From JACPDI01 sp035463475 (lineage in GTDB: Bacteria > Acidobacteriota > Vicinamibacteria > Vicinamibacterales > 2-12-FULL-66-21): 64,000 nt of DNA. Every line of letters starts with the position of its first letter. The first letter of the stretch is position 1. This document shows positions 1-8,411 of the stretch, piece by piece. The notes under the pieces are model-generated. The model made no database searches and was not told the DNA's origin. It saw nothing but the letters and a program-made list of their open reading frames with translations. Made by a program: the position numbers and the translations under genes. The stretch is taken from positions 1 through 64,000 of the forward strand of contig DATHTE010000087.1 of assembly GCA_035463475.1 (NCBI GenBank). The letters run 5' to 3'.

Positions 1-1
1 C

Positions 2-55
2 CCGACCGCGGCCATTCTCCAGGTCATCTATCAGGAAACGCTCGCGCGCGACTGA
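2..55 (+). CDS. C-terminal tail of an unidentified gene (truncated by window edge)
   Basis: The frame starting at base 2 is open from the window edge and ends with TGA at 53-55, giving a 17-residue tail ending IYQETLARD. Codon use is ordinary for this genome (GC-rich third positions). The tandem heptamer array begins 28 bases after the stop. Nothing in the tail identifies a family; it could also be chance open frame, since only 17 codons are visible. Confidence 0.35.
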   Translation, partial: PTAAILQVIYQETLARD

Positions 56-81
56 ACCGGCGCTCAGCGCGACCGCCCCAG

Positions 82-153
<72 letters not shown>

Positions 154-242
154 CCCGCAGGTACGCCCGTTGATCTGACCTCGCCCACGCGGCGCACGTG
201 ACCGCGAGAACGCGGCAGCACCGTCGCCGTTTTGGTAGCGGG

Positions 243-569
243 ATGGGTCATGTGAGCAATCCGCTTCCCAGCGATGGGTCGCGGTTCGGCGATGCGGCGG
301 TGCTCGTTTTCCTGCTGATGCAGGCGCTCGATGGAGCGCTGACGTACGTCGGCGTGACCGTCATGGGCCTCCACATGGAAGCCAACCCGCTGCTCGCGTG
401 GTTGATACAGACGCTGGGCTGCGCCGCCGCGCTTACCGGCGCGAAGGTGGTGGCGAGTGTCTTCGGGATCATGCTCCACCTCTCGGCCGTGCACCGCATC
501 GTTGCCGGGCTCGCCGCCTTCTACCTGGCGGTCGCCGTGCTCCCCTGGGTCGCTCTGCTGTACGGGTAA
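243..569 (+). CDS. DUF5658-like small integral membrane protein
   Basis: 108 residues if the ATG at 243 is used; an ATG at 198 would add a basic stretch that does not look like part of the fold. Three to four hydrophobic segments are visible (about residues 15-35, 45-70, 75-107), with the pattern LDGALTYVG followed by MEANPLLAWL. An Asp/Thr in the first helix and an E-x-NP motif after it resemble DUF5658 membrane proteins of unknown function. It ends 33 bases before the PLP-enzyme gene on the same strand and may be cotranscribed. The family match is from memory of motifs, not a search. Confidence 0.7.
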   Translation: MGHVSNPLPSDGSRFGDAAVLVFLLMQALDGALTYVGVTVMGLHMEANPLLAWLIQTLGCAAALTGAKVVASVFGIMLHLSAVHRIVAGLAAFYLAVAVLPWVALLYG

Positions 570-602
570 AGCCGGGCCGGGCCCGCCGTATACTTGGCGG
601 TC

Positions 603-1796
603 ATGGCCATCTCGCAGCGCATCGATCCGCTTGGCTATCTGGGCGAGGAACTCGAGGCCCTTCGCCAGCAGGGCCTGTACCGGCGGCTCCGCATCCTCGA
701 AGATGAGCAGCGTGCACATACCACCATCGATGGGCGTTCCGTCGTCAACCTGTCGTCGAACAACTATCTCGGGCTGACCACGCATCCGGCGCTCCGCGAG
801 CGCGCGAAAGAGGCGCTCGACAAGTACGGCGTCGGCACCGGCTCCGTGCGGACCATCGCCGGCACCATGGACATCCACATGGAGCTCGAGCGGCGCCTCG
901 CGGAGTTCAAGAAGACCGAGGCTGTGGTCGTGTTCCAGAGCGGCTTCACCGCGAACGCCGGCACCGTGTCGTCCATCCTCACGAAGGAGGACGTGATCGT
1001 CTCCGACGAGCTGAACCACGCGAGCATCATCGACGGCTCGCGCCTCAGTCGCGCGACGATCAAGGTGTTTCCACACCGCGACGTGAACGCCGCGCGAAAG
1101 ATCCTGCGCGAGATCCCGGCGGGTCCACGGAAGCTGCTGATCACCGATGGCGTCTTCAGCATGGACGGCGACCTGGGACCGCTCCCGGACCTGTGCGGCG
1201 CCGCGGAGGAGTACGGCGCGATCATGATGGTTGACGACGCGCATGCGAGCGGCGTATTCGGGAAGAACGGCCGCGGCACCGTCGATCATTTCGATTGCCA
1301 CGGGCGGGTGCACGTGCAGGTCGGCACGCTGTCGAAGGCCATCGGCGCCCTGGGCGGATACGTCGCTGGCAGCCGGAACCTGATCGAGTTCCTCTACCAT
1401 CGCGCGCGTCCCTTCCTGTTTTCGACATCGCACCCGCCCTCGGTGGCCGCCACTTGCATAGCGGCCATCGACCTGCTCCTCGAGGAGCCGGAGATCATCG
1501 ATCGGCTGTGGGAGAACACGCGGTTCTTCAAGGCGGGCCTGACACGAGTGGGCTTCAACACGGGGATCAGCGAGAGCCCGATCACGCCCGTCATCGTGGG
1601 CGAGGGGGCGCTCGCGATGAAGCTCTCGGATCGTCTCTTCGAGGAAGGCGTGTTTGCACAGGGGATCGCGTTCCCGACCGTCGCGCGCGACAAGGCGCGG
1701 GTCCGCACGATTGTGACCGCGACCCACACGCGCGACGAGCTGCAGTTCGCCCTCGACGTGTTCGCGAAAGTCGGACGGGAGCTGGGGATCGTCTAA
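603..1796 (+). CDS. kbl: PLP-dependent alpha-oxoamine synthase (glycine C-acetyltransferase / KBL-BioF family)
   Basis: 397 residues from ATG 603 (an in-frame TTG at 594 is less likely). The family condenses an amino acid with an acyl-CoA using pyridoxal phosphate; KBL uses glycine and acetyl-CoA to give 2-amino-3-ketobutyrate. Visible marks are the N-terminal DPLGYLGEELEALRQQGLYR, substrate region SNNYLGLTTHP, GSVRTIAGT, the Asp/His pair in MVDDAHASG and the Schiff-base lysine K245 in GTLSKAIG. No tdh lies beside it, so BioF or a long-chain acyl-CoA specificity (serine palmitoyltransferase-like) cannot be excluded. Full-length for the family. Confidence 0.85.
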   Translation: MAISQRIDPLGYLGEELEALRQQGLYRRLRILEDEQRAHTTIDGRSVVNLSSNNYLGLTTHPALRERAKEALDKYGVGTGSVRTIAGTMDIHMELERRLAEFKKTEAVVVFQSGFTANAGTVSSILTKEDVIVSDELNHASIIDGSRLSRATIKVFPHRDVNAARKILREIPAGPRKLLITDGVFSMDGDLGPLPDLCGAAEEYGAIMMVDDAHASGVFGKNGRGTVDHFDCHGRVHVQVGTLSKAIGALGGYVAGSRNLIEFLYHRARPFLFSTSHPPSVAATCIAAIDLLLEEPEIIDRLWENTRFFKAGLTRVGFNTGISESPITPVIVGEGALAMKLSDRLFEEGVFAQGIAFPTVARDKARVRTIVTATHTRDELQFALDVFAKVGRELGIV

Positions 1797-1822
1797 GAGT
1801 CAGAGACCGATTTTGCGCTTCC

Positions 1823-1883
1823 CGTAAACGCAGTTCCTTACGCACCGGCGTTTACGAAAAACGTAAAATTGGGGTCTGACCCC
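1823..1883. other. Structured leader: 9-bp hairpin plus GGGGTCTGACCCC palindrome
   Basis: Between the PLP-enzyme gene and the SpoIIE phosphatase lie two inverted repeats. The arms CGTAAACGC (1823-1831) and GCGTTTACG (1848-1856) form a 9-bp stem with a 16-base loop. The palindrome GGGGTCTGACCCC (1871-1883) ends four bases before the phosphatase ATG at 1888, where a ribosome binding site would be expected. The second motif recurs at 13063-13075 and, with one base changed at the centre, 50959-50971. Confidence 0.7.
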
Positions 1884-1887
1884 ATTT

Positions 1888-3078
1888 ATGCACCGGCTCA
1901 CTGATCGCGCGCGGCGGTTCTTCGGGGATTACGCGGGGGACCTCTCGGCCGACGACGTGAGCCGGCTGCTGACGCGCGACACCGCGGACGCGTATCGGTA
2001 TTTCGCGCGGGGCATTGACCAGGACGCCCTTCGCCGGCTGCCGCCGCTCAAGCGCTGGACGACGCACGCGCGGCTCGTGTTCCTGGCCTTCGCGATGCGG
2101 CTCTCCCCGCCGCGGCGCGTGCTGTATGCCGTCGCGCTCGTCGCCGCTCTCCTCGGCATCTTCGGCCTGTTCCGCGGGTTCGGACCCCGCTCTCTCCCCT
2201 TCGCGGGCGTCCCCATCTTCAACGTCGAGGTGCCGGCGCCGACGTGGGTCCCCGGCACGCTGTGGCTGGTCAGCAGCCTCATCCTCCTCAACCTCCTCAT
2301 TCTCCTGGAGGTGGCGGACCGGCTGTCACTCAAGGGAGACCTCGAGGTCGCGCGCGACATTCAGCTCGCGATGCTGCCCGCGGGCACGTGGAGCACGCCC
2401 GCCGTCTCGTCGTGCGGCCTCACGCGACCGGCGAACACCGTGGGGGGCGACTTCTATGACATCCTGCCGCTCGCCGACGGCCGCCTCGCGATCGCGGTCG
2501 GCGACGTCGCCGGCAAGGGCAGCCCCGCGGCGCTGCTCATGGCGCTGCTGCTCGCCATCCTCCGCACGCTCGTGGACGAAGGTCTGGCGCCGCCCGATCT
2601 CGCCCACCGCCTCAACGCGCAGGTCGCGCGCCACGCGCCGCCGTCGCGGTTCATCACGCTGTTCTTGGGTGTGTTCGATCCGGGAAGCGGTCGGCTTACG
2701 TACGTGAACGCCGGCCACCTTCCACCAATCGTCCGCCGGGCCGCGACTGGGGCATCGGTCCGCCTGCCGGCCACCGGTGTCGCCCTGGGAATGTTTGAGA
2801 ATTCCCGGTACCTCTCGCAGGAGGTGACGCTCGAGGCGGGCGACCTGCTGGTGCTCTATTCGGACGGAATCACCGAGGCGGAGAACCCCCAGGGAGAGCC
2901 GTTCGACGAATCGGGGCTCGAACGCGTTCTCAGCACCCTGGCCACCGACGATCTCGCGGCGGCGGGTCGCGCCGTCTTCGCGGCGGTAGAACGCCACGCG
3001 GAAGACACGCGATTGGCGGACGATCTCACGGTTCTCCTGCTGAAACGGTCGGCCCAATCCCCCCAAGTCAGCGTCTAA
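1888..3078 (+). CDS. Membrane-anchored SpoIIE/RsbU-type serine phosphatase
   Basis: 396 residues. The N-terminal ~75 residues are soluble, then two hydrophobic segments follow (about 75-95 and 120-145). A linker of the form DLEVARDIQLAMLP, typical of RsbU-like proteins, leads to a complete SpoIIE/PP2C domain (about 170-390). Metal-binding Asp residues are visible in GGDFYD, VGDVAGKG and SDGITEAE, and the end DDLTVLLL is intact. Such enzymes usually dephosphorylate anti-sigma-factor antagonists; no anti-sigma or STAS gene is nearby. The start codon is preceded by the palindrome at 1871-1883 instead of a clear ribosome binding site. Confidence 0.9.
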   Translation: MHRLTDRARRFFGDYAGDLSADDVSRLLTRDTADAYRYFARGIDQDALRRLPPLKRWTTHARLVFLAFAMRLSPPRRVLYAVALVAALLGIFGLFRGFGPRSLPFAGVPIFNVEVPAPTWVPGTLWLVSSLILLNLLILLEVADRLSLKGDLEVARDIQLAMLPAGTWSTPAVSSCGLTRPANTVGGDFYDILPLADGRLAIAVGDVAGKGSPAALLMALLLAILRTLVDEGLAPPDLAHRLNAQVARHAPPSRFITLFLGVFDPGSGRLTYVNAGHLPPIVRRAATGASVRLPATGVALGMFENSRYLSQEVTLEAGDLLVLYSDGITEAENPQGEPFDESGLERVLSTLATDDLAAAGRAVFAAVERHAEDTRLADDLTVLLLKRSAQSPQVSV

Positions 3079-3087
3079 TAGACTCGG

Positions 3088-5838
3088 ATGGTTGTTTTGG
3101 CCCGGGTCTCGCTCGCTGGCCTGCTGCTCGTCATGCTGGCGGGGCCGTTCGTCCCCACCTCAGCGCGTGTGGACTATGCGCAGCCGGTGGACGAACCGGA
3201 CGGTGTCGCGGCGCTCCTGCAGGGGATTGAGCAGGCGCTGCTGAAGGGCCGTCCCGAAGGCTACTTCGCGCTGGTCGCCCCGGGGGCGGACGAAGAGAAG
3301 GCGCTGGGGTTTGCGCGGCCGCTCTTTCGCCCGGGGATTACGCGGGCAACCGTGGCCGAGCGCGATCGCCAGCCGCTGCGGGGAACGATCCGCGGGGACG
3401 GTTACCGCCTGCTCGTGGAAGCGCTGCTCGAGCGCGGACGCGCGGCACGCATCCTGACGTGGCGCTTCGACGTGCGCCGATCGCGCGAGGACGAAACGCG
3501 CTGGGTCATCGCGGAACAGGAACAGGTTTCGTCGCTGGACGGACTCCATCAGCTGCAACTCGACACGACGCGCCAGTTCGCTGCGCGGGATCTGACCATC
3601 ACCTCCATCGATTTCTCGCTCACGCTCCCGAAAGGGCACGTCTACCTGGCCGAGACCGACGCGGGCGTCACCGGGCTGGTGCTTGTGGGCAACGGCCGGA
3701 TGCGGTTTGCGCCCGGTCCCGCCGCGGAGCGCCGACAGGTGCGGATCTTCGCCGGCGGCGAGACGCTCGACGCGCCGTTCGAGGCAGCGCTGGTCCGGCT
3801 GAATCCATCCGAGTACGCGGAGCGCGTGTCGTTCGGCGCGCTCACCGCGGAAGGTCCGAACAGGGGGAGCGCGCGCGCGGCGCAGGCGTTCTTCGACGCG
3901 CAGGTCGGGCACAGCTTCGCGATCTCGACCGACCTGTCTCCGGGGATCAGCTGGTCGTTGACCCCCGCGTTCGGGGATTTCCTCTCCGACGTCCGCACGA
4001 AGAAGCTCGGCACGCTCACGTTCGCGCGTTCCTCGAGCGAGGCCGAGGACGTCACACTCTTCGACAGGCGACGGCGGCGCAACATCGCGCTCTACGCGTC
4101 GCCGCAAAAACTGGAAGCGCGCGGCCGCTACTACAACGAAGACGACCTGGCGGAGTACGACGTGCTGAGCTACGACATCGACACGACGTTTCTCCCCGAG
4201 CGCGAATGGGTGGAAGGACGCGCGACCGTCTCGCTCAAGGTGCGCGCGCCATCGCTCGCAACGCTCACGCTGCGTCTGGCCGAATCGCTCAACGTTCGCG
4301 CCATCGTTTCTCCCACCCACGGACGGCTGCTCTTCTTCCGCGTCGTCGGCCAGAACAGCATCGTGGTCAGCCTGCCGTCGATGCTGACGAAGGACCAGCA
4401 GATCTCGCTCACGGTGGCATACTCGGGGCGGCTCGGCCCGCAGCTCCTCGATCGCGAAGCGATCACGGTCTCGCCGCAGCAGGAGCTCGCGAGTGAGTTT
4501 CCATCCGCCCAGCCGGAACCGCGCTACATCTACAGCAACCGCGCGTACTGGTATCCGCAGTCGTCCGTCACGGATTACGCCACGGCAACGCTCCGCATCA
4601 GCCTGCCCTCGGACCTCGCCTGCGTCGGCAGCGGCGAGTTGACGGACGTGCGGACGGTGACCGTGCCGGCGGACCGCGGCGAGGAGCGGCGCCGGCAATT
4701 CACCTTCGAGGCGCGACAACCCGTGCGGTACCTCGGGTGCGTCATCAGCCGCTTCGTCGGCCCGGAGGTCTCCGAAGTGTCGCTGACCACGCCGTCTGCC
4801 CAGTCGGCGGCGACAACCGCCCGAAGCGGCCCGCCGACCCTGGCCGCCGCCGGCGTGCTGCGCCTCGGCGTGAGCGCCAATCCGCGGCAGCAGTCCCGGG
4901 GCCGCTCCTTCCGGGAGCGCGCCGCGGCGATGATCCAGTTCTATTCCTCGCTGGCCGGCGACACGCCGTATCCGAGCTTCACGCTCGCGGTGACCGAAAG
5001 CGATCTGCCCGGCGGCCACAGCCCCGCGTACTTCGCCGTCATCAACCAGCCCGCGGTGCTCTCGAACGTCTCCTGGCGAAACGACCCGGTCAACTTCGAC
5101 AGCTTTCCCTCGTTCTTCCTGGCCCACGAGGTCGCGCACCAGTGGTGGGGCCAGGCCGTCGGTTGGAAGAACTACCACGAGCAGTGGATCAGCGAGGGCT
5201 TCGCCCAGTACTTCGCGGCGCTCTACGCGCGCCAGGAACGGGGAGACGACCTGTTCGTGAGCGTCCTGCGGCAGATGCGCCGGTGGGCGAACACGTACTC
5301 GGAACAGGGCCCCATCTCGCTCGGGTATCGGCTGGGACACATCAAGGGGGACAGCCGCGTGTTCCGCGGCGTCCTCTACAACAAGTCCGCCGTCGTCCTC
5401 GACATGCTGCGGCGGCTGATCGGCGACCCCGCGTTCTTCCGCGGGTTGCGGCGGTTTTACCTCGACTCGCGCTTCCGCAAGGCCGGCACCGACGATGTGA
5501 AGGCGGCGTTCGAGGCGGAGTCCGGAGAGGAGCTCGATCGCTTCTTCGACGGGTGGATCTTCAGCGCCGATCTCCCGACCGTCCGCATCCAGCGCCAGAT
5601 CGTCACCGGCGGCTCCGAAGGCCCGATGCTGAAGCTGCTGTTCACGCAGGAGCAGCCGGAGCTCTTCGACCTGGTCATCCCGATCGCCGTACGGTACCAC
5701 TCGGGCCCGGAGGAACTCGTGGAGGTGCGCGTGCGCGAGCGCCGCACGGAAGCGACGGTCCCTCTCAAGGGGCAGCTGCGATCGATCGAACCCGACCCCG
5801 AAAAAATCACGCTCGCCCGGTTCAACGACGCGCGCTGA
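3088..5838 (+). CDS. M1-family zinc metallopeptidase (large aminopeptidase-like, probably exported)
   Basis: 916 residues starting nine bases after the phosphatase stop, so probably same transcript. The N-terminus has a hydrophobic export signal (VSLAGLLLVMLAGPFVPTSA). The first ~330 residues are an extra domain not seen in classical M1 enzymes; residues ~350-600 form the beta-rich M1 N-terminal domain. The catalytic zinc site is complete: HEVAHQWWG (H680, E681, H684) and E703 in WISEGF. The usual GAMEN exopeptidase motif is replaced by GGHSPAYFAV, so aminopeptidase activity is not assured. Possible Tyr-853-like proton donor is not resolved. Confidence 0.88.
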   Translation: MVVLARVSLAGLLLVMLAGPFVPTSARVDYAQPVDEPDGVAALLQGIEQALLKGRPEGYFALVAPGADEEKALGFARPLFRPGITRATVAERDRQPLRGTIRGDGYRLLVEALLERGRAARILTWRFDVRRSREDETRWVIAEQEQVSSLDGLHQLQLDTTRQFAARDLTITSIDFSLTLPKGHVYLAETDAGVTGLVLVGNGRMRFAPGPAAERRQVRIFAGGETLDAPFEAALVRLNPSEYAERVSFGALTAEGPNRGSARAAQAFFDAQVGHSFAISTDLSPGISWSLTPAFGDFLSDVRTKKLGTLTFARSSSEAEDVTLFDRRRRRNIALYASPQKLEARGRYYNEDDLAEYDVLSYDIDTTFLPEREWVEGRATVSLKVRAPSLATLTLRLAESLNVRAIVSPTHGRLLFFRVVGQNSIVVSLPSMLTKDQQISLTVAYSGRLGPQLLDREAITVSPQQELASEFPSAQPEPRYIYSNRAYWYPQSSVTDYATATLRISLPSDLACVGSGELTDVRTVTVPADRGEERRRQFTFEARQPVRYLGCVISRFVGPEVSEVSLTTPSAQSAATTARSGPPTLAAAGVLRLGVSANPRQQSRGRSFRERAAAMIQFYSSLAGDTPYPSFTLAVTESDLPGGHSPAYFAVINQPAVLSNVSWRNDPVNFDSFPSFFLAHEVAHQWWGQAVGWKNYHEQWISEGFAQYFAALYARQERGDDLFVSVLRQMRRWANTYSEQGPISLGYRLGHIKGDSRVFRGVLYNKSAVVLDMLRRLIGDPAFFRGLRRFYLDSRFRKAGTDDVKAAFEAESGEELDRFFDGWIFSADLPTVRIQRQIVTGGSEGPMLKLLFTQEQPELFDLVIPIAVRYHSGPEELVEVRVRERRTEATVPLKGQLRSIEPDPEKITLARFNDAR

Positions 5839-5913
5839 CCTCGTCGGCCGCGAGCCGCGCGGCAAGCGCCTCGGCTGGCCCCGAACCAGCGCCTCCTATA
5901 TGATCGGGAGGAT

Positions 5914-7692
5914 ATGGAAACGGTCAGGCTCACCATAGATGGTCGCCAGGTCACCGTCGAAAAGGGACGGACCGTCCTGCAGGCAGCGATCGACCACGGC
6001 ATCAAGATCCCGTATTACTGCTACCACCCCGGGCTTGGTGTGGACGGCTCGTGCCGCGTGTGCATCGTCAAGATCGAGAAGATGCCGAAGCTGCAGACGG
6101 CGTGCTCGACAGTGTGCGCGGACGGCATGGTCGTGTACACCGACACCCCGGAAGTGGTGGACGCCCGGGCGAGCGTGTTCGAGTTCCTCCTGATCAACCA
6201 CCCGCTCGACTGTCCGGTGTGCGACAAGGGGGGCGAGTGCCCCTTGCAGGACTTCTCTTACACGTTCGGTCCCAATCGCAGCCGCATGGAGTTTCCCCGC
6301 CGGGTGTTCGACGGCGAGGGGCTCCGAGCCGACGTGGAGTTCGGCCCCACGCTGATGCTCAACCGCAACCGATGCATTCTGTGCACGCGGTGCGTGCGGT
6401 TCATGCGCGAGATCGACGGAGACGCGCAGATCGGCATCGTGGACCGGGGCTACGGGAGCGAGATCGCGACGTTCCAGGAGCAGGGGGTGCATTCGCTGAT
6501 CTCCGGCAACCTGATGGACGTCTGCCCGGTCGGCGCGTTGACGACGCGCGACTATCGGTTCAAGTCGCGGCCGTGGGACAACCCCCACGCGGTGGACACG
6601 ATCTGCACGCTCTGTGAGAAAGGCTGCAACACGACCGCCTGGATCCGCGCCAAGGTGGAGTGGGCGAAAGGAGCGAAGCTGATTCGCATCACGCCGCGGT
6701 TCAACCCGGACGTGAACGGCTACTGGATGTGCGACATCGGCCGCTTCGGCTTTCATTGGGTCGAGGGGGACCAGCGGATGCGGCGGCCGTTCGTCCGCGG
6801 CGCCGCCGGGTCCTTCGAGCCGCAGGGGTGGCACGACACGCTGGTGAAGCTGCGCGAGCGCGTCGATGCGGCGGGAGGCACGCTCGGGTTCCTCGTGTCC
6901 GCGCACGCCTCGCTCGAGGAGATGTTCCTCGTGAAGCAGATCGCGGGCGCCCTCGGAGCAGCGCCGGTCGCGGTGACCTGGACGGCGAGCGAAAAGTCGC
7001 AGTCGAAGAACACGCGGTTCCCCGTTCCGCTAGTCGATGCCCCCAACGTTTCCGGCGCGCGAGACCTGGGGCTCGTGGCCGCCGGCGCGCGGCAACCCGA
7101 CCTGTCCGCGCTGAAGTCCGGGGTCGAACGGAGGACGATCTCCGCCGTGTACGTCCTCGACCCCGGACCCGACGGCAGCCTCGGCGACGTGAAGTGGCTG
7201 ATCGACGCGCGCCGCGACGGAGCGCTGCCGCTGCTCATCGTTGAAGGCACCTTGATGACGGCGCTCGCCGAGGCGGCCGACTTCATCCTCCCGGGCGCCG
7301 CCTACGTCGAAAAAGACGCGACCTACACCAACGGCGGCGGCCGCGTGCAGGCGGCATCGCAGGTCATGCTGCCGCCGGGCGACGCGATGGCAGACTGGCA
7401 GATTCTCGTGAACGTCGCCGTCTCGCTGGGAGCTGCCGTCACGACCTACTCGAGCCCCGCGCACGTGCGGGCCGATCTCGCGGCGGCGCTCGGCGGCAAC
7501 GCCGCGTACGCGGCCATCACGACGCTGGAGTTCACGCGCCCGCTCCCGGCCCGGACCTGGCTGCAGGCCTCGAACCCCTCCGAACGATGGAAGTGGGACT
7601 TCATGTTCCAGGACCTGCCGCCGGTGAAGTTCAAGGGAGAGCCCGAGGCCTCGTCGCGGCCCGACATCATCCCGCTGAAACGCGTCGAATGA
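5914..7692 (+). CDS. nuoG: NADH-quinone oxidoreductase subunit G-like iron-sulfur protein
   Basis: 592 residues. An N-terminal [2Fe-2S] ferredoxin domain (YYCYHP, GSCRVC, TACST) is followed by the His-Cys3 cluster site HPLDCPVCDKGGECPLQD, the [4Fe-4S] pair region CILCTRCVRF and DVCPVGAL, and a further CTLCEKGCN motif near residue 230 that begins the molybdopterin-like domain. The C-terminal domain is short and lacks an obvious pterin-binding core. GGGAGG stands just 2 bases before the ATG. No other nuo gene is in the window, so it may serve complex I encoded elsewhere or a separate hydrogenase/formate dehydrogenase-type module. The stop overlaps the ccdA start (ATGA). Confidence 0.87.
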   Translation: METVRLTIDGRQVTVEKGRTVLQAAIDHGIKIPYYCYHPGLGVDGSCRVCIVKIEKMPKLQTACSTVCADGMVVYTDTPEVVDARASVFEFLLINHPLDCPVCDKGGECPLQDFSYTFGPNRSRMEFPRRVFDGEGLRADVEFGPTLMLNRNRCILCTRCVRFMREIDGDAQIGIVDRGYGSEIATFQEQGVHSLISGNLMDVCPVGALTTRDYRFKSRPWDNPHAVDTICTLCEKGCNTTAWIRAKVEWAKGAKLIRITPRFNPDVNGYWMCDIGRFGFHWVEGDQRMRRPFVRGAAGSFEPQGWHDTLVKLRERVDAAGGTLGFLVSAHASLEEMFLVKQIAGALGAAPVAVTWTASEKSQSKNTRFPVPLVDAPNVSGARDLGLVAAGARQPDLSALKSGVERRTISAVYVLDPGPDGSLGDVKWLIDARRDGALPLLIVEGTLMTALAEAADFILPGAAYVEKDATYTNGGGRVQAASQVMLPPGDAMADWQILVNVAVSLGAAVTTYSSPAHVRADLAAALGGNAAYAAITTLEFTRPLPARTWLQASNPSERWKWDFMFQDLPPVKFKGEPEASSRPDIIPLKRVE

Positions 7693-8411
7693 CGGACGTC
7701 TCCTATCTCGCGGCGTTCGTCGGAGGGTTTCTCTCTTTCATCTCTCCGTGCGTTCTCCCGCTGATCCCGGGCTATCTCTCCTTCGTGTCGGGGATTTCGA
7801 TGGAGGAGTTCCGCAGCGGGCAGGCATCCGTCGCCTCGCGCGGGCGGCTCCTGTTGTCGTCGGTCGTCTTCGTCGCGGGCTTCTCGCTCGTGTTCATCGC
7901 GCTTGGCGCCTCGGCGAGCGCGATCGGCGAGTTCCTGATGAGCCGTCTGCCGCTGCTGGCCAAGGTGGCCGGCGTGCTCCTCATCATCTTCGGCCTGCAC
8001 ACGATGGGCGTGTTCCGGATCCGATGGCTCGAAACGGAGAAACGCGTCCACGCGCAGCGAAAGCCCGCCGGGCTCGTGGGAGCCTTCCTGATTGGGATTG
8101 CTTTCGCCTTCGGCTGGACACCCTGCATCGGCCCGATCCTCAGCGGCATCCTGGTGCTGGCGGGGCGGAAGGATACCGTCAGCGAAGGAGTGGCTCTTCT
8201 CGCGGTCTATTCGGCCGGCCTGGGAATCCCGTTCCTGTTGACGTCGCTCGCCGTCAACGGCTTCTTCAGCGCCAGCGCGCGAATCCGGAAGTACTACCAC
8301 GCGATCGAGGTCGCGTCGGGCGCGCTGCTCATCGCAATCGGTGTGCTGATCTTCACCAACCAGTTCACGATCATCGCGCGCTATCTCGAGCCGTACCTGC
8401 CGACGTACTAA
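7689..8411 (+). CDS. ccdA: Cytochrome c biogenesis protein CcdA (thiol-disulfide electron carrier)
   Basis: 240 residues, start ATG 7689 overlapping the nuoG stop by four bases, so the two are translationally coupled. Six hydrophobic helices are visible. The two conserved Cys motifs are FISPCVLPLIPGYLSF near residue 20 and FGWTPCIGPILSG near residue 140. CcdA passes reducing equivalents from cytoplasmic thioredoxin across the membrane to periplasmic thiols for cytochrome c maturation or related redox repair. Its 3' end overlaps the convergent lipid-kinase gene by 41 bases. Confidence 0.93.
   Translation: MTDVSYLAAFVGGFLSFISPCVLPLIPGYLSFVSGISMEEFRSGQASVASRGRLLLSSVVFVAGFSLVFIALGASASAIGEFLMSRLPLLAKVAGVLLIIFGLHTMGVFRIRWLETEKRVHAQRKPAGLVGAFLIGIAFAFGWTPCIGPILSGILVLAGRKDTVSEGVALLAVYSAGLGIPFLLTSLAVNGFFSASARIRKYYHAIEVASGALLIAIGVLIFTNQFTIIARYLEPYLPTY

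Noticed and set aside
3160..5865. Long minus-strand open frame opposite the M1 peptidase (~900 codons)
   Set aside because: High GC keeps antisense frames open. Composition is Arg/Ala/Gly-rich with no domain, while the plus strand encodes a zinc peptidase with an intact active site.
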